A stretch of 18,333 nt of DNA, from assembly GCA_938039145.1 (NCBI GenBank), contig CALHVG010000069.1:1-18333 (forward strand), given 5' to 3'. Of the stretch, positions 1-7,451 are shown piece after piece. Both the position numbers and the translations under genes were made by a program. The notes below the pieces were generated by a model. It did no database searches, was not told the DNA's origin, and saw only the letters and a list, made by a program, of their open reading frames with translations. Position 1 is the stretch's first letter; every line of letters begins with the position of its first letter. Source of the DNA: an uncultured Treponema sp. (GTDB taxonomy: Bacteria > Spirochaetota > Spirochaetia > Treponematales > Treponemataceae).

Positions 1-80
1 ATAGTCGTCAGTAAAGCTATGAAGTGGATATTCTTATTTATTATTAGGAATTACACTTTGCCATGCGAGCATTATTTTGC

Positions 81-430
81 ATCAAAAATAGAAATCAAAC
101 CACAACTATTTGATATTCCTCGTAGTCTGCGACTATTTCCTGTATGATGACAATATTGTATTTCTTAGCGACCGAGCCTATCCGCCTTCTTTTCCTGTCA
201 TTTTTGGAAAGGGAAAATTTCATTTCATCTCTATAATTTCTCTATGTCTTCCGATTTTTATTTTCTGTCAAGAGTGAACAATATATAGACCAATATGAAA
301 CAACCCAAGCTAAATATTTCTTCATCCCTGTTAACACATCAAAACAAACTTGAGCATTATCTTTCTTTCCGGGAAATGACATGGAATAATCCATGATGAC
401 TGAAATTATTTTATATCAAAAATAGAAATC
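81..430. repeat. pair of 16-bp direct repeats 334 bp apart
   Basis: ATCAAAAATAGAAATC occurs at 81-96 and again at 415-430. On the minus strand the similarity continues past the exact match (AAAATAAT two bases downstream in both copies, and similar AGTTGTGG and GTTATAGT segments upstream), so these look like two diverged copies of one leader segment. Both lie just 5' of an ATGG on the minus strand. The rest of 1-532 is AT-rich and shows no other supportable gene. Confidence 0.55.
95..394 (-). pseudogene. possible decayed small gene (two in-frame ORFs)
   Basis: Reading the minus strand from an ATG at 394 gives 50 codons to a TAG at 244-242. The same frame then continues open to a TGA at 97-95, with an internal ATG at 223. 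The second half is rich in basic residues (RKRRRIGSVAKKYN) and then acidic (EIVADYEEYQ), so it does not look like random translation. No Shine-Dalgarno sequence precedes either ATG and I recognise no family. It could be a gene broken by one nonsense mutation, two tiny genes, or chance. A 16-bp direct repeat brackets the unit. Confidence 0.2.
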
Positions 431-532
431 GGACTATAACAATTTATCAGGACACAGAAAAAGATGTTACCCATAAGTTTTACATTTCAAAACGCCGATT
501 TTCCAGTCCCCTGTATTCGTGGATACCTTTGT

Positions 533-847
533 TTACTGCACCAGCGCATGAATCATCGGTTTTACGGTTTCAAGCTGCAGACGAGAGAGGCGGTTGAGGT
601 CGCATATAATTTCTCTTAAGTCCGTGTATTTTGCCGACAGCGCGGTATCGTTACCGGTAACGAGGTATTCGACGGAAACGCCGAGCGCCTGCGCGATTTT
701 GACTGCCGTTTCGACATTCGGAAGAACCGCACGCGCATCGATGTATGATAAAAAAGTGCTGTTGCTGATTCCCACCTGCGCTGATATTTCCTTTACAAGC
801 AAACCTTTATATTCGATTTCTTCACGAAGCCTGTCCTTAAAACTCAT
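533..847 (-). CDS. XRE-family helix-turn-helix transcriptional regulator
   Basis: A 104-residue protein, probably a cytoplasmic DNA-binding repressor. The start was set at the ATG at 847 (MSFKDRLREEIEYKG) because the in-frame extension to a TTG at 889 has no ribosome site and adds a non-conserved stretch. Residues about 4-62 match the Cro/C1-type HTH layout: RLREEIEYKGLLVKEISAQVG, then a recognition-helix region ISNSTFLSYIDARAVLPNVE, then the typical AVKIAQALGVSVEYLVTG. The tail (about 68-104) is helical and may dimerise. The gene diverges from the lipoprotein gene at 991. A TTGACA-like -35 (876-871) overlaps one copy of a repeated motif, which would suit autoregulation. The family call is secure; the target is inferred. 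Confidence 0.88.
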   Translation of the reverse strand: MSFKDRLREEIEYKGLLVKEISAQVGISNSTFLSYIDARAVLPNVETAVKIAQALGVSVEYLVTGNDTALSAKYTDLREIICDLNRLSRLQLETVKPMIHALVQ

Positions 848-863
848 GCCACATACTAACAAA

Positions 864-966
864 ATATTGATGTCAACAACTTTACACAATCAATATCTTG
901 TATTAGGATATAAAATAACATCAATATATTAATTTTATAACATAAATAAATTAAAGATATTGATGT
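864..966. promoter_or_regulatory. putative operator cluster between divergent genes
   Basis: The sequence ATATTGATGT is present at 864-873 and 957-966, its reverse complement ACATCAATAT at 918-927, and a related copy (TCAATATCTT) at 890-899. The last is a perfect complement of AAGATATTGA at 954-963. Four copies in about 100 bases between an XRE regulator and a divergent lipoprotein gene is the arrangement expected of regulator binding sites. The first copy overlaps a TTGACA-like element of the regulator's own upstream region. Background AT-richness raises the chance of coincidental TCAATAT matches, but not easily of three 10-mers. Confidence 0.6.
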
Positions 967-990
967 ATTTCTTTTATTTGGAGGTTTCTC

Positions 991-2100
991 ATGAAAAAAA
1001 CAGCGTTGTTGGTTCTGCCGGCGGTTTTGCTTGCCGCAGCAGTTATAGTTGGATGCGGGAGTATGCCGAAAGACAACCGAACAGGCGGAAATTCCGTTAC
1101 GTTAAGGCAGAAAGATGTGGATTTTAAAAGTGAACCAGGTGTTTTGGCTATGACAAATAACACTGCACAAGATGTGGTTGTATTTGCCGGACCTGTAAGC
1201 TATGACGTAATATTGGGCGGCATTAAACATGGCCAAAGGCGCACCTTTGACCTGAAGAAAATACCTGGGTTACCTTCAAACGGTTCTTTATTAGTAAGAG
1301 TTGCTAGTTACAATACGTATGGAGGTAAGGAACGGATTACAGACGATGATATCATTTATACTGGGCTGGTCGTTTATGATTTGAAAGATGCAAAAGATAT
1401 AACAGAATTATCCATTTACAAAGATATTGATGCGGAACAAAAGTATTGCGTGTATTTTACAAACACGTCAGAAAATTTTGTTGTGGAAGTTCGTCTTGAA
1501 AAGCCTAATGGAGCGGCTATAGCTACACTGGCACCGCTTGAATCCGACAGAAAAGTTTATCTTGCACCCAAAAATACTGGCAAGGGATACAAATTTTTCC
1601 CTCAATTTATTTATGTAGATCCACGTACCAATGAAAAGACTGTTTTAAATATACCGAACAAAGCGAATGTTCAAGTGATGGATCCCGATCCCATCGGCGG
1701 AGACTTTACGCCAGTTGTCTTTGACTCACCTAAAAATCATAACTTGAGTTACAGTTTGGCATTCTTGACGATACGGAATGATACGAAAGCCGGTATGGAA
1801 TTCCGCAATTCACGGACATCGCTCCCAAATCAGCGAGGGCGCAGGTTTACGGCTCCAGGACGTTCCGATGTTTATGAATTGGATACCGGAATTGATAAAG
1901 AAGGTCGAATGTATACAGCCCTTGCATGCGCTTTTAATGAATATACGGAAATGTCTATCAACGGTTATAAATTCCGACCGGGATATATGTATGAAATGAT
2001 TTTGACGGATAAAGACGGAAACTATCAGTACGACATACGCGAAGTCGGACAAAAAAGTCTTGTTGAAGACGCGCGAATTGAGCTTTTCATGGAAAACTAA
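991..2100 (+). CDS. lipoprotein of unknown function
   Basis: A 369-residue protein starting at the ATG at 991, preceded by GGAGG at 980-984 with a 6-base spacer. The N-terminus (MKKTALLVLPAVLLAAAVIVGC) is a lipoprotein signal peptide with a lipobox ending at Cys22, so the mature protein should be membrane-anchored in the envelope. The rest is beta-rich and appears to contain three similar modules, each starting with a hydrophobic strand plus N-(N/T/D)-(T/S) (LAMTNNTA, VYFTNTSE, TIRNDTKA). The last module ends in a Gly-Tyr-Met-Tyr segment (RPGYMYEMILTDKDG). The next gene has a similar segment, so the two may be distant paralogues. No catalytic motif was seen. It is the first gene of the plus-strand envelope block and faces the XRE regulator across the putative operators. 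Confidence 0.85.
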   Translation: MKKTALLVLPAVLLAAAVIVGCGSMPKDNRTGGNSVTLRQKDVDFKSEPGVLAMTNNTAQDVVVFAGPVSYDVILGGIKHGQRRTFDLKKIPGLPSNGSLLVRVASYNTYGGKERITDDDIIYTGLVVYDLKDAKDITELSIYKDIDAEQKYCVYFTNTSENFVVEVRLEKPNGAAIATLAPLESDRKVYLAPKNTGKGYKFFPQFIYVDPRTNEKTVLNIPNKANVQVMDPDPIGGDFTPVVFDSPKNHNLSYSLAFLTIRNDTKAGMEFRNSRTSLPNQRGRRFTAPGRSDVYELDTGIDKEGRMYTALACAFNEYTEMSINGYKFRPGYMYEMILTDKDGNYQYDIREVGQKSLVEDARIELFMEN

Positions 2101-2111
2101 ATGTTTTAGAA

Positions 2112-2151
2112 GCACAGGTTCGGCAACGGCTGGCCTGTGTTTATTTTTTTT
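2112..2151 (+). terminator. intrinsic terminator after first lipoprotein gene
   Basis: CACAGG at 2113-2118 pairs with CCTGTG at 2134-2139, possibly extended by two G-U pairs, and is followed by a T-rich run at 2140-2151. It lies 12 bases after the stop codon. If it is efficient, the genes from 2213 on need read-through or a promoter of their own. Confidence 0.65.
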
Positions 2152-2212
2152 CTCGCCGGTGCTTCCGTTTGCAGACGGGGATGGCATCGGCAATCACTAT
2201 ATCAATGAGAAT

Positions 2213-4000
2213 ATGAAGAAATTACCGTATTTATTATGTGTAAGCGCAATGCTTTCTGTTCAATTTGCCTGTAAGACCAGTAAAGTTTCAATTACGGATA
2301 ATACGTTCCGCGCGTTGATTGTGAATAATTCCCGTTTTGAAATACATATTGATGGAAAAATGCTCCGGCAGGGCGAATCCGCTGACAATTCCTTTCCCCT
2401 GCATGAAAGCGAACTATATGACGGGTGGACGGTTACGTATAAAATTCCGCTTTCCAAGTCGGTCTTTTATTTGCACAATAGTAAACTTCAAATAACCGAC
2501 CGGCAGAACGTTGTTTCAATCGAAAATCCTTCGACAAAAGATATACGTGAATCGTACATCGTCGTGCACAATAAATCTAATCAGAGTATGCAGATAACCA
2601 ACGGAGCAAGAACTATTTTTGCCACTTGTATCGACGGCAGAATCAATACCCGTGAGGTAAAACCTGCGCACAATATCGCTCCTGCAAAAACTGCGGTGTA
2701 TGAAATCATAAAACCGCAGGAAAATCTGCAGACGCTCAAAGTATGCGTTACCGTCGATCGGAAGAACTATCCGCTTTTGGAGCATACATCCCTTCGTGCA
2801 GGATACGTCTACACCTACGTGTTCGACGGCAAGACGGCGGTAAAGGAAGACGAGCGGCCGCTCCTAAAAGTGAATGAGCCGCTGTGGAAAGCCGAAGATG
2901 CGTCTTTTATTATCGAAAAAATTGCGGCGGGGAGTGGAAAAGACGGTGGAAACCTCTTTTATGCTGCCGGACGGCAAAAAGTTATCGACTCAAACGGCAA
3001 TTCCTATTTTTGTCCCGCGCTGCACTGCATTGACGGAGCCGGATCTGTCCGCTGGACTACGCGTGCAACCGGCGTTTCCCCTGAAGGCAGCGTGTACGAC
3101 GTTGCCGTTTTGGACGGCGGCTTTGTTCTTACGTCAGGGCAGCGCATTCAAGAGAGACAGCACATAGGTTTTGCGGAACTCTATTCGCCGGACGGGACGC
3201 TTGCCGACGGTAAAACGTATTCCGACAGCGTGGGCTTTAGCGCACTGACACCGCTTGAAGGAGGTGCGCTTTTGGCGAGCGGTTGGGACAATGCGGGCGC
3301 GCTGATGCTTGCAAAAATCTCCGTCGATAAAAACACGATGCGCTATCAGCGACTGCCGCTGCACCTTCCGTCCGATAACGCGTGTGTAATCGACTCAGCA
3401 ATTCCTGTCTACCGCGCCGCCTCAAAAACGATTTTTCTGTTTTGCAACCCCTATTCGGAAGAGGGGCTGCCTTTACCGGCGGCGCTATATGCCGTGCGTG
3501 AAGACGGGAGCGCGGAAGCAATTCCCTTGAACGGAAAAATCCGCTCCGTTGCTGCAGCCGTGCAAGACTCATCCGGCGCGCTCTATGCAGGAGGCGAAAG
3601 TGCGGACGGGGAAACATCTGAATCAATCATCATAAAAATCGATGCGCAAAACCGCGCGGAAGTTTTTTATCGGGGCGGTGCCCCCTTTTCCTACATTGCC
3701 GAACTGCATTTCGATGAAGAACGCCGCGAACTTGCTGCAGGCGGCGTATGCAAGGCAAAAGAAAGTACAGGGCTCGGCGGCATTCCGTTTATTGCCGGCT
3801 TTGACGCGCAAAGCGGCATTCAACTGTGGCGGCGCGAGTTTACGGGTGCGCGCTCCCAAATCGTAAAATCCTTTACGCCGTGCGCGGACTACGGCTTTGC
3901 CGCAAGTTTTTCATCCATCATTCGGGATGGGCAAGCAACGGGATACGGCGCAGCTTTTGCAGCTCGTCTTGGAGTTTCAGGACAGGCGGAAGGATTATAG
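2213..4000 (+). CDS. lipoprotein with propeller-like C-terminal region
   Basis: A 595-residue protein. The start at the ATG at 2213 gives a signal peptide (MKKLPYLLCVSAMLSVQFAC) with a relaxed spirochaete-type lipobox at Cys20; the longer open frame back to 2060 only overlaps the previous gene and terminator. Residues about 25-215 are beta-rich with NNS/NKS strand starts (LIVNNSRF, VVHNKSNQ) and an LRAGYVYTYVFDGK segment resembling RPGYMY in the upstream lipoprotein. From about residue 240 there are repeated blade-like units (YFCPALHCIDGAGSVRWTT, GGFVLTSGQ, GGALLASGWDNAGALMLAKI, ALYAGGESADGE, AGFDAQSGIQLWRREFTG), typical of PQQ/WD-like beta-propellers. A binding or scaffold role is inferred. 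The ribosome site is weak (TGAGAA). GC content is higher than in the preceding gene. Confidence 0.8.
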   Translation: MKKLPYLLCVSAMLSVQFACKTSKVSITDNTFRALIVNNSRFEIHIDGKMLRQGESADNSFPLHESELYDGWTVTYKIPLSKSVFYLHNSKLQITDRQNVVSIENPSTKDIRESYIVVHNKSNQSMQITNGARTIFATCIDGRINTREVKPAHNIAPAKTAVYEIIKPQENLQTLKVCVTVDRKNYPLLEHTSLRAGYVYTYVFDGKTAVKEDERPLLKVNEPLWKAEDASFIIEKIAAGSGKDGGNLFYAAGRQKVIDSNGNSYFCPALHCIDGAGSVRWTTRATGVSPEGSVYDVAVLDGGFVLTSGQRIQERQHIGFAELYSPDGTLADGKTYSDSVGFSALTPLEGGALLASGWDNAGALMLAKISVDKNTMRYQRLPLHLPSDNACVIDSAIPVYRAASKTIFLFCNPYSEEGLPLPAALYAVREDGSAEAIPLNGKIRSVAAAVQDSSGALYAGGESADGETSESIIIKIDAQNRAEVFYRGGAPFSYIAELHFDEERRELAAGGVCKAKESTGLGGIPFIAGFDAQSGIQLWRREFTGARSQIVKSFTPCADYGFAASFSSIIRDGQATGYGAAFAARLGVSGQAEGL

Positions 4001-4069
4001 TCCGCAACGCTGTGCAGTGCAGAATAGCATTCTATTTATAGAAGAGAATTGATTTTTTACGAGGACAAA

Positions 4070-5308
4070 ATGAAAAAGAAATTGATTGGTACGGTATTGG
4101 CATTGTGCGCAGCGGGCGCGCTCTATGCGGAAAAGTCAATCGGAGATGTAATCAAACGGTTTGACGAACGCTTGTCGCAGCGGAACATTCTGACTGCGGA
4201 AATTGCCGTCGGCGGGATTTATTTCGGCGACAGCGGAACAAACGGCTCGGCTGCCGGCTGGATGAAAGACGAAATTGCAAAAGCTGCCGTCAATTCGCGG
4301 CACATAAAGCTCGTGCGTCCCTCGCTCTCCGATATGCAGAAGACGGCAGCGGTAAAATCGCGCGGGCTTCCGTCCAGCATGGCAGGGGCGAAACCCGTTT
4401 CCTCAAAGAAAAAGTATACGCTTACCGGAAAATACATCGAAAACAAAGCGAAAGGGCTGGTCAGTCTTACGCTGAACCTTGAAGTTACCGAAGGCGAAGA
4501 AACCATCCTCTTTGCGTCGGACACTGCCGTCATTCCAACGGAGGATCTTGCCGACTATGGCTTGACCTTATATCCGCAAAACATTACGCAGGCGGAAGCG
4601 ATTGCAAAGGATTTTGCCAAAGCCGAATCCCTGCTTGAATCCAAAACGGATACGAGCGGAAAGAGCAGAACTCTTGCCGCCGTTCAAAAGCAGCCGCAAG
4701 AGACCGCAACGTCAACCGGCACGGAGATGCAAGCCGATAACGCGGCGGCAGCGGAAGTCAGCAGTATAACTGCGCAGGCTGATGTTCCGGCGGCGCAGGG
4801 CAGTGAAAAAAGCGGAGATGCGGAAAAATCTGCTGTACAATCTCCAAAAACTGCTGCGCCAGCCTCACCGAAACCGGCAAACGGCGCCGTGCAAATTATC
4901 GCCGCCATGCTCGACAGTGAAAACTGCATTGCCGATACGCTCCACCCCGGCGACACCGTTAAGTTCATGGTGAGCACGAATCAAGACGCCTTTATCAGAA
5001 TTATGGGCATCGACGCTAACGGAAATACCTTTTGGCTCCCCGTCAAAGACAACTTTATGCCGGCTGACGCTGTGCGCACCTTCCCCGATGACGAAGAAAC
5101 CGATTACCAAGTGGTAGACGGCGTGTACTGCGCAGAACACCTCTTTATCTACGCCGCCACCGACAGAAGCCAGCTCCCTGACGAAACCTCCGACCGCAAA
5201 TACCGCCCTTCGCTCATCACAACCACCACGCGCGGCATCACCGGCGTCAAAAAACACAAAAAGCTGACAACCGGCATATTCAAAATCGCGTACACGGTGG
5301 AACCGTAA
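4070..5308 (+). CDS. exported protein with C-terminal DUF4384-like domain
   Basis: A 412-residue protein; the ATG at 4070 is preceded by GAGGA at 4061-4065. MKKKLIGTVLALCAAGALYA followed by EKS is a type I signal peptide. Residues about 22-185 have the look of exported LpoB/FlgO/CsgG-like domains: a leading helix (DVIKRFDERLSQRN), strand AEIAVGGIYF, VRPSLSDMQK, a TLTGKYIENKAKGLVSLTLNL segment and an asymmetric AVIP..LADYGLTLYPQN. Residues about 190-272 are a low-complexity Ala/Gln/Ser/Lys linker. Residues about 273-375 resemble DUF4384 (LHPGDTVKFMVSTNQDAFIR, then IDANGNTFWLPV and EHLFIYAATDRSQLPD). DUF4384 is often found with caspase-like domains, and the next gene encodes one, which supports a joint role. 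No enzyme motif was seen. Confidence 0.78.
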   Translation: MKKKLIGTVLALCAAGALYAEKSIGDVIKRFDERLSQRNILTAEIAVGGIYFGDSGTNGSAAGWMKDEIAKAAVNSRHIKLVRPSLSDMQKTAAVKSRGLPSSMAGAKPVSSKKKYTLTGKYIENKAKGLVSLTLNLEVTEGEETILFASDTAVIPTEDLADYGLTLYPQNITQAEAIAKDFAKAESLLESKTDTSGKSRTLAAVQKQPQETATSTGTEMQADNAAAAEVSSITAQADVPAAQGSEKSGDAEKSAVQSPKTAAPASPKPANGAVQIIAAMLDSENCIADTLHPGDTVKFMVSTNQDAFIRIMGIDANGNTFWLPVKDNFMPADAVRTFPDDEETDYQVVDGVYCAEHLFIYAATDRSQLPDETSDRKYRPSLITTTTRGITGVKKHKKLTTGIFKIAYTVEP

Positions 5309-5353
5309 ACACGGGACGGGGTAAAGGGAACGGCGAGCAGATACCGCATAAAA

Positions 5354-5453
5354 GGCAGGCAAAGGGGGAAGCCTCCCCCTCGCTTCAACCGCCTGCCGGC
5401 GTTTTCCGCTACCCCCTCTACGGGGACACCCCGTAACGCCCCGTACCGTTTTT
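5354..5453 (+). terminator. GC-rich nested hairpins, terminator or attenuator
   Basis: GGCAGGC (5354-5360) pairs with GCCTGCC (5391-5397) around an inner hairpin, GGGGGA (5364-5369) with TCCCCC (5374-5379). Next, TACGGGG (5419-5425) can pair with CCCCGTA at 5429-5435 or with a second CCCCGTA at 5439-5445, and a run of six T follows at about 5449. The 180-base gap is much richer in GC than its surroundings. Located 20 bases before the ribosome site of the caspase gene, it could end transcription or attenuate it. Confidence 0.5.
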
Positions 5454-5488
5454 TCCAAATACCAAATTTTTTGAGAGGACAATCAGAA

Positions 5489-7438
5489 ATGTTTATACCA
5501 AGAAAACGGATTATTTTTATTTTGCTTCTATTTATGTGCGCGGCGGCAGCGTTTCCGCAGGATGTCAAAAACGCGCTTCTTATCGCAAACGGAGCTTATA
5601 GCCGGGATATGGGCGCACTCTCTCAGCCCGTGCCGGAAGCGCGCGCATTAAAAACTGCGCTTGAGAGCATCGGCTTTGACGTAACCATCTTAGAAAATGC
5701 AAATTTTGAACAAATGGGAATTGCATTACAGGTCTTCAAAGAGAAAAATGAAAAAGAAGGCGGTATTGCGCTCTTTCATTATGGCGGGCACGCGCTGCAA
5801 GTGGGCGGAATCAATTATCTCATTCCTGCAAACGAGAAAATTGAAACTCAAAGCAAAGTCCGTTACCGCTGCATCAATGTCGATGAAGTAATGGATAGTA
5901 TGGTTGGCGACGCAAATATCGTCGTTCTTGATTCATGCCGGAACAATCCGTTTCAATCGGAATCTCGCGGTGCGGCAAATACGCGGGGACTTGCGGCCAT
6001 TACCAAACGCCCCATTAATTCAATTATCGTTTATTCTGCTGACTCCGGACACACGGCAAAAGACGGCGTTTTTACCCCGATATTGACCAAACACATTACC
6101 GAAAAAGATACGAGCATAGAAAACGTATTAAAAAAAGTCCGGCGCGATGTCCTTCGGAAAACAAACGACGAACAGCATACGGGCGAATACAGTCAATTAG
6201 TCGAACAAATATATCTTGCAGGAAAAACGGACGCGGGTGTTTTGGCAAAAACATTAACCGGATTTTTGGATATCTCGGTGTATACGCCCTGTTCCGTTTT
6301 TGTGGACGGCACTCGCATAAAAGATTTAAACGGTTTTTCGCAAGAGCGGTTTGAACTGTCAAGCGGCATTCATAAAATCAAAGTGAAGTATGCCGACGAC
6401 AAAAGAGAAAGTCTTGACACGGTAATAAAAACAGGAATGGCTGAAACATGGAAGCTGACCTATCTGTCTTCCGACCAACGGCGCGTGTGCTATGAACTGG
6501 GGAAGCGTTACTTTTATGGTAGCGACAGCACCCGAAAAGATGAAGCGCGCGCCTTTGAATATTACAGTATTGCGGCAAATGCCGGTGAAAGCGGTGCGCA
6601 ATATGCTGTAGGGCATTGCTATGAAAACGGATACGGCGTTAAAACGGACGAGAAAGCCGCCTTTGAATGGTATCAAAAGGCAGCAGCAAATGGTAATGCG
6701 GATTCCATGAATGCGCTCGGCAGATTTTATCAATACGGTAAAGGCGAAGAAGATGTAGACTCTCATGCAGCTAAACATTGGTATGAAAAAGCTGTTGCAG
6801 GCGGCAGCAAAGAAGCGAAAAGCAACTTGGAGCACATAAACGCATTGCTGTCAGAGCGGGAAGATGCGCACACAGATGCGGATGACAAGGCAAGTGCTAC
6901 TCCAACTGAAGGTTACGGCGGCACAAAGAGGGCGGAATATCCGTGGTATTCGTTTGGAATGTACACAGCGTATGGTTTTTCACATTTTGCAGGAGGAGAT
7001 ATTGCAACATTTAATGCCCACGGCTTTACCGTAGGATTAAACGCTGCGCGATTTCGTCTTGATTGGTTTCAAATCAAATTAAGAACCGAGTACAGATTTG
7101 CATACAAAAAATTTGAAGCCGAAGAATTGATATACAATGACTTTTCGCCAGTAGTGTTTCAAATAGGCGCAGCATTTAAAACTATTGCATTTCATATAGG
7201 CCTTGCTCTAACTTGTCAATGGGAAACAAATCAGAATCTCGATCACCCTGCTGCTAATGGTTATGCAAACCTTAAGTTTGAAATAGGCATTCCTATTAAT
7301 TTGGAATTTCCGATTGGAGATCGCTTTATGTTTTATGCAGAATACCGTCCCGCACCCACTATTGACGCCCCTTTTATACGGCATACATCCAGCTTCGGTA
7401 TACAGGTAAATATTGCAAATGTTTATGGTCTACAATAA
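5489..7438 (+). CDS. exported caspase-like protease with PEGA-like, Sel1 and beta-barrel regions
   Basis: A 649-residue protein starting at the ATG at 5489, with GAGAGGA at 5473-5479. A signal peptide covers residues 1-24 (cleavage near FPQ-D). Residues 26-250 form a caspase (peptidase C14-like) domain: KNALLIANGAY, PVPEARALKTALESIGFDV, His101 in LFHYGGHALQ (Ala where Gly is commoner), and Cys150 in VVLDSCRNNPF, so the His/Cys dyad is present. Residues about 255-325 (ISVYTPCSVFVDGTRIKDL) resemble a PEGA carbohydrate-binding-type segment. Residues about 331-450 hold Sel1 repeats (ARAFEYYSIAANAGESGAQY, AFEWYQKAAANGNADSMNAL, AKHWYEKAVAGGSKEAKSNL). Residues about 483-649 alternate aromatic/hydrophobic with polar residues in about eight strands, as in an outer-membrane barrel. 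Substrate unknown. The downstream LRR gene starts 13 bases later. Confidence 0.88.
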   Translation: MFIPRKRIIFILLLFMCAAAAFPQDVKNALLIANGAYSRDMGALSQPVPEARALKTALESIGFDVTILENANFEQMGIALQVFKEKNEKEGGIALFHYGGHALQVGGINYLIPANEKIETQSKVRYRCINVDEVMDSMVGDANIVVLDSCRNNPFQSESRGAANTRGLAAITKRPINSIIVYSADSGHTAKDGVFTPILTKHITEKDTSIENVLKKVRRDVLRKTNDEQHTGEYSQLVEQIYLAGKTDAGVLAKTLTGFLDISVYTPCSVFVDGTRIKDLNGFSQERFELSSGIHKIKVKYADDKRESLDTVIKTGMAETWKLTYLSSDQRRVCYELGKRYFYGSDSTRKDEARAFEYYSIAANAGESGAQYAVGHCYENGYGVKTDEKAAFEWYQKAAANGNADSMNALGRFYQYGKGEEDVDSHAAKHWYEKAVAGGSKEAKSNLEHINALLSEREDAHTDADDKASATPTEGYGGTKRAEYPWYSFGMYTAYGFSHFAGGDIATFNAHGFTVGLNAARFRLDWFQIKLRTEYRFAYKKFEAEELIYNDFSPVVFQIGAAFKTIAFHIGLALTCQWETNQNLDHPAANGYANLKFEIGIPINLEFPIGDRFMFYAEYRPAPTIDAPFIRHTSSFGIQVNIANVYGLQ

Positions 7439-7451
7439 AGGAGAAAACGTC

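Noticed and set aside
1..147. Plus-strand frame open from the window edge, ending TGA at 145-147
   Set aside because: Only 48 codons, no family likeness, and it lies opposite the minus-strand frame that shows more coding-like composition.
2060..2212. N-terminal extension of the propeller-like lipoprotein
   Set aside because: It overlaps the upstream gene and runs through the terminator hairpin, whereas the ATG at 2213 gives a proper lipoprotein signal peptide.
4865..5568. Long minus-strand ORFs opposite the DUF4384 gene and the following gap
   Set aside because: They are shadows of the plus-strand gene extended through GC-rich DNA poor in stops; no ribosome site or recognisable domain.
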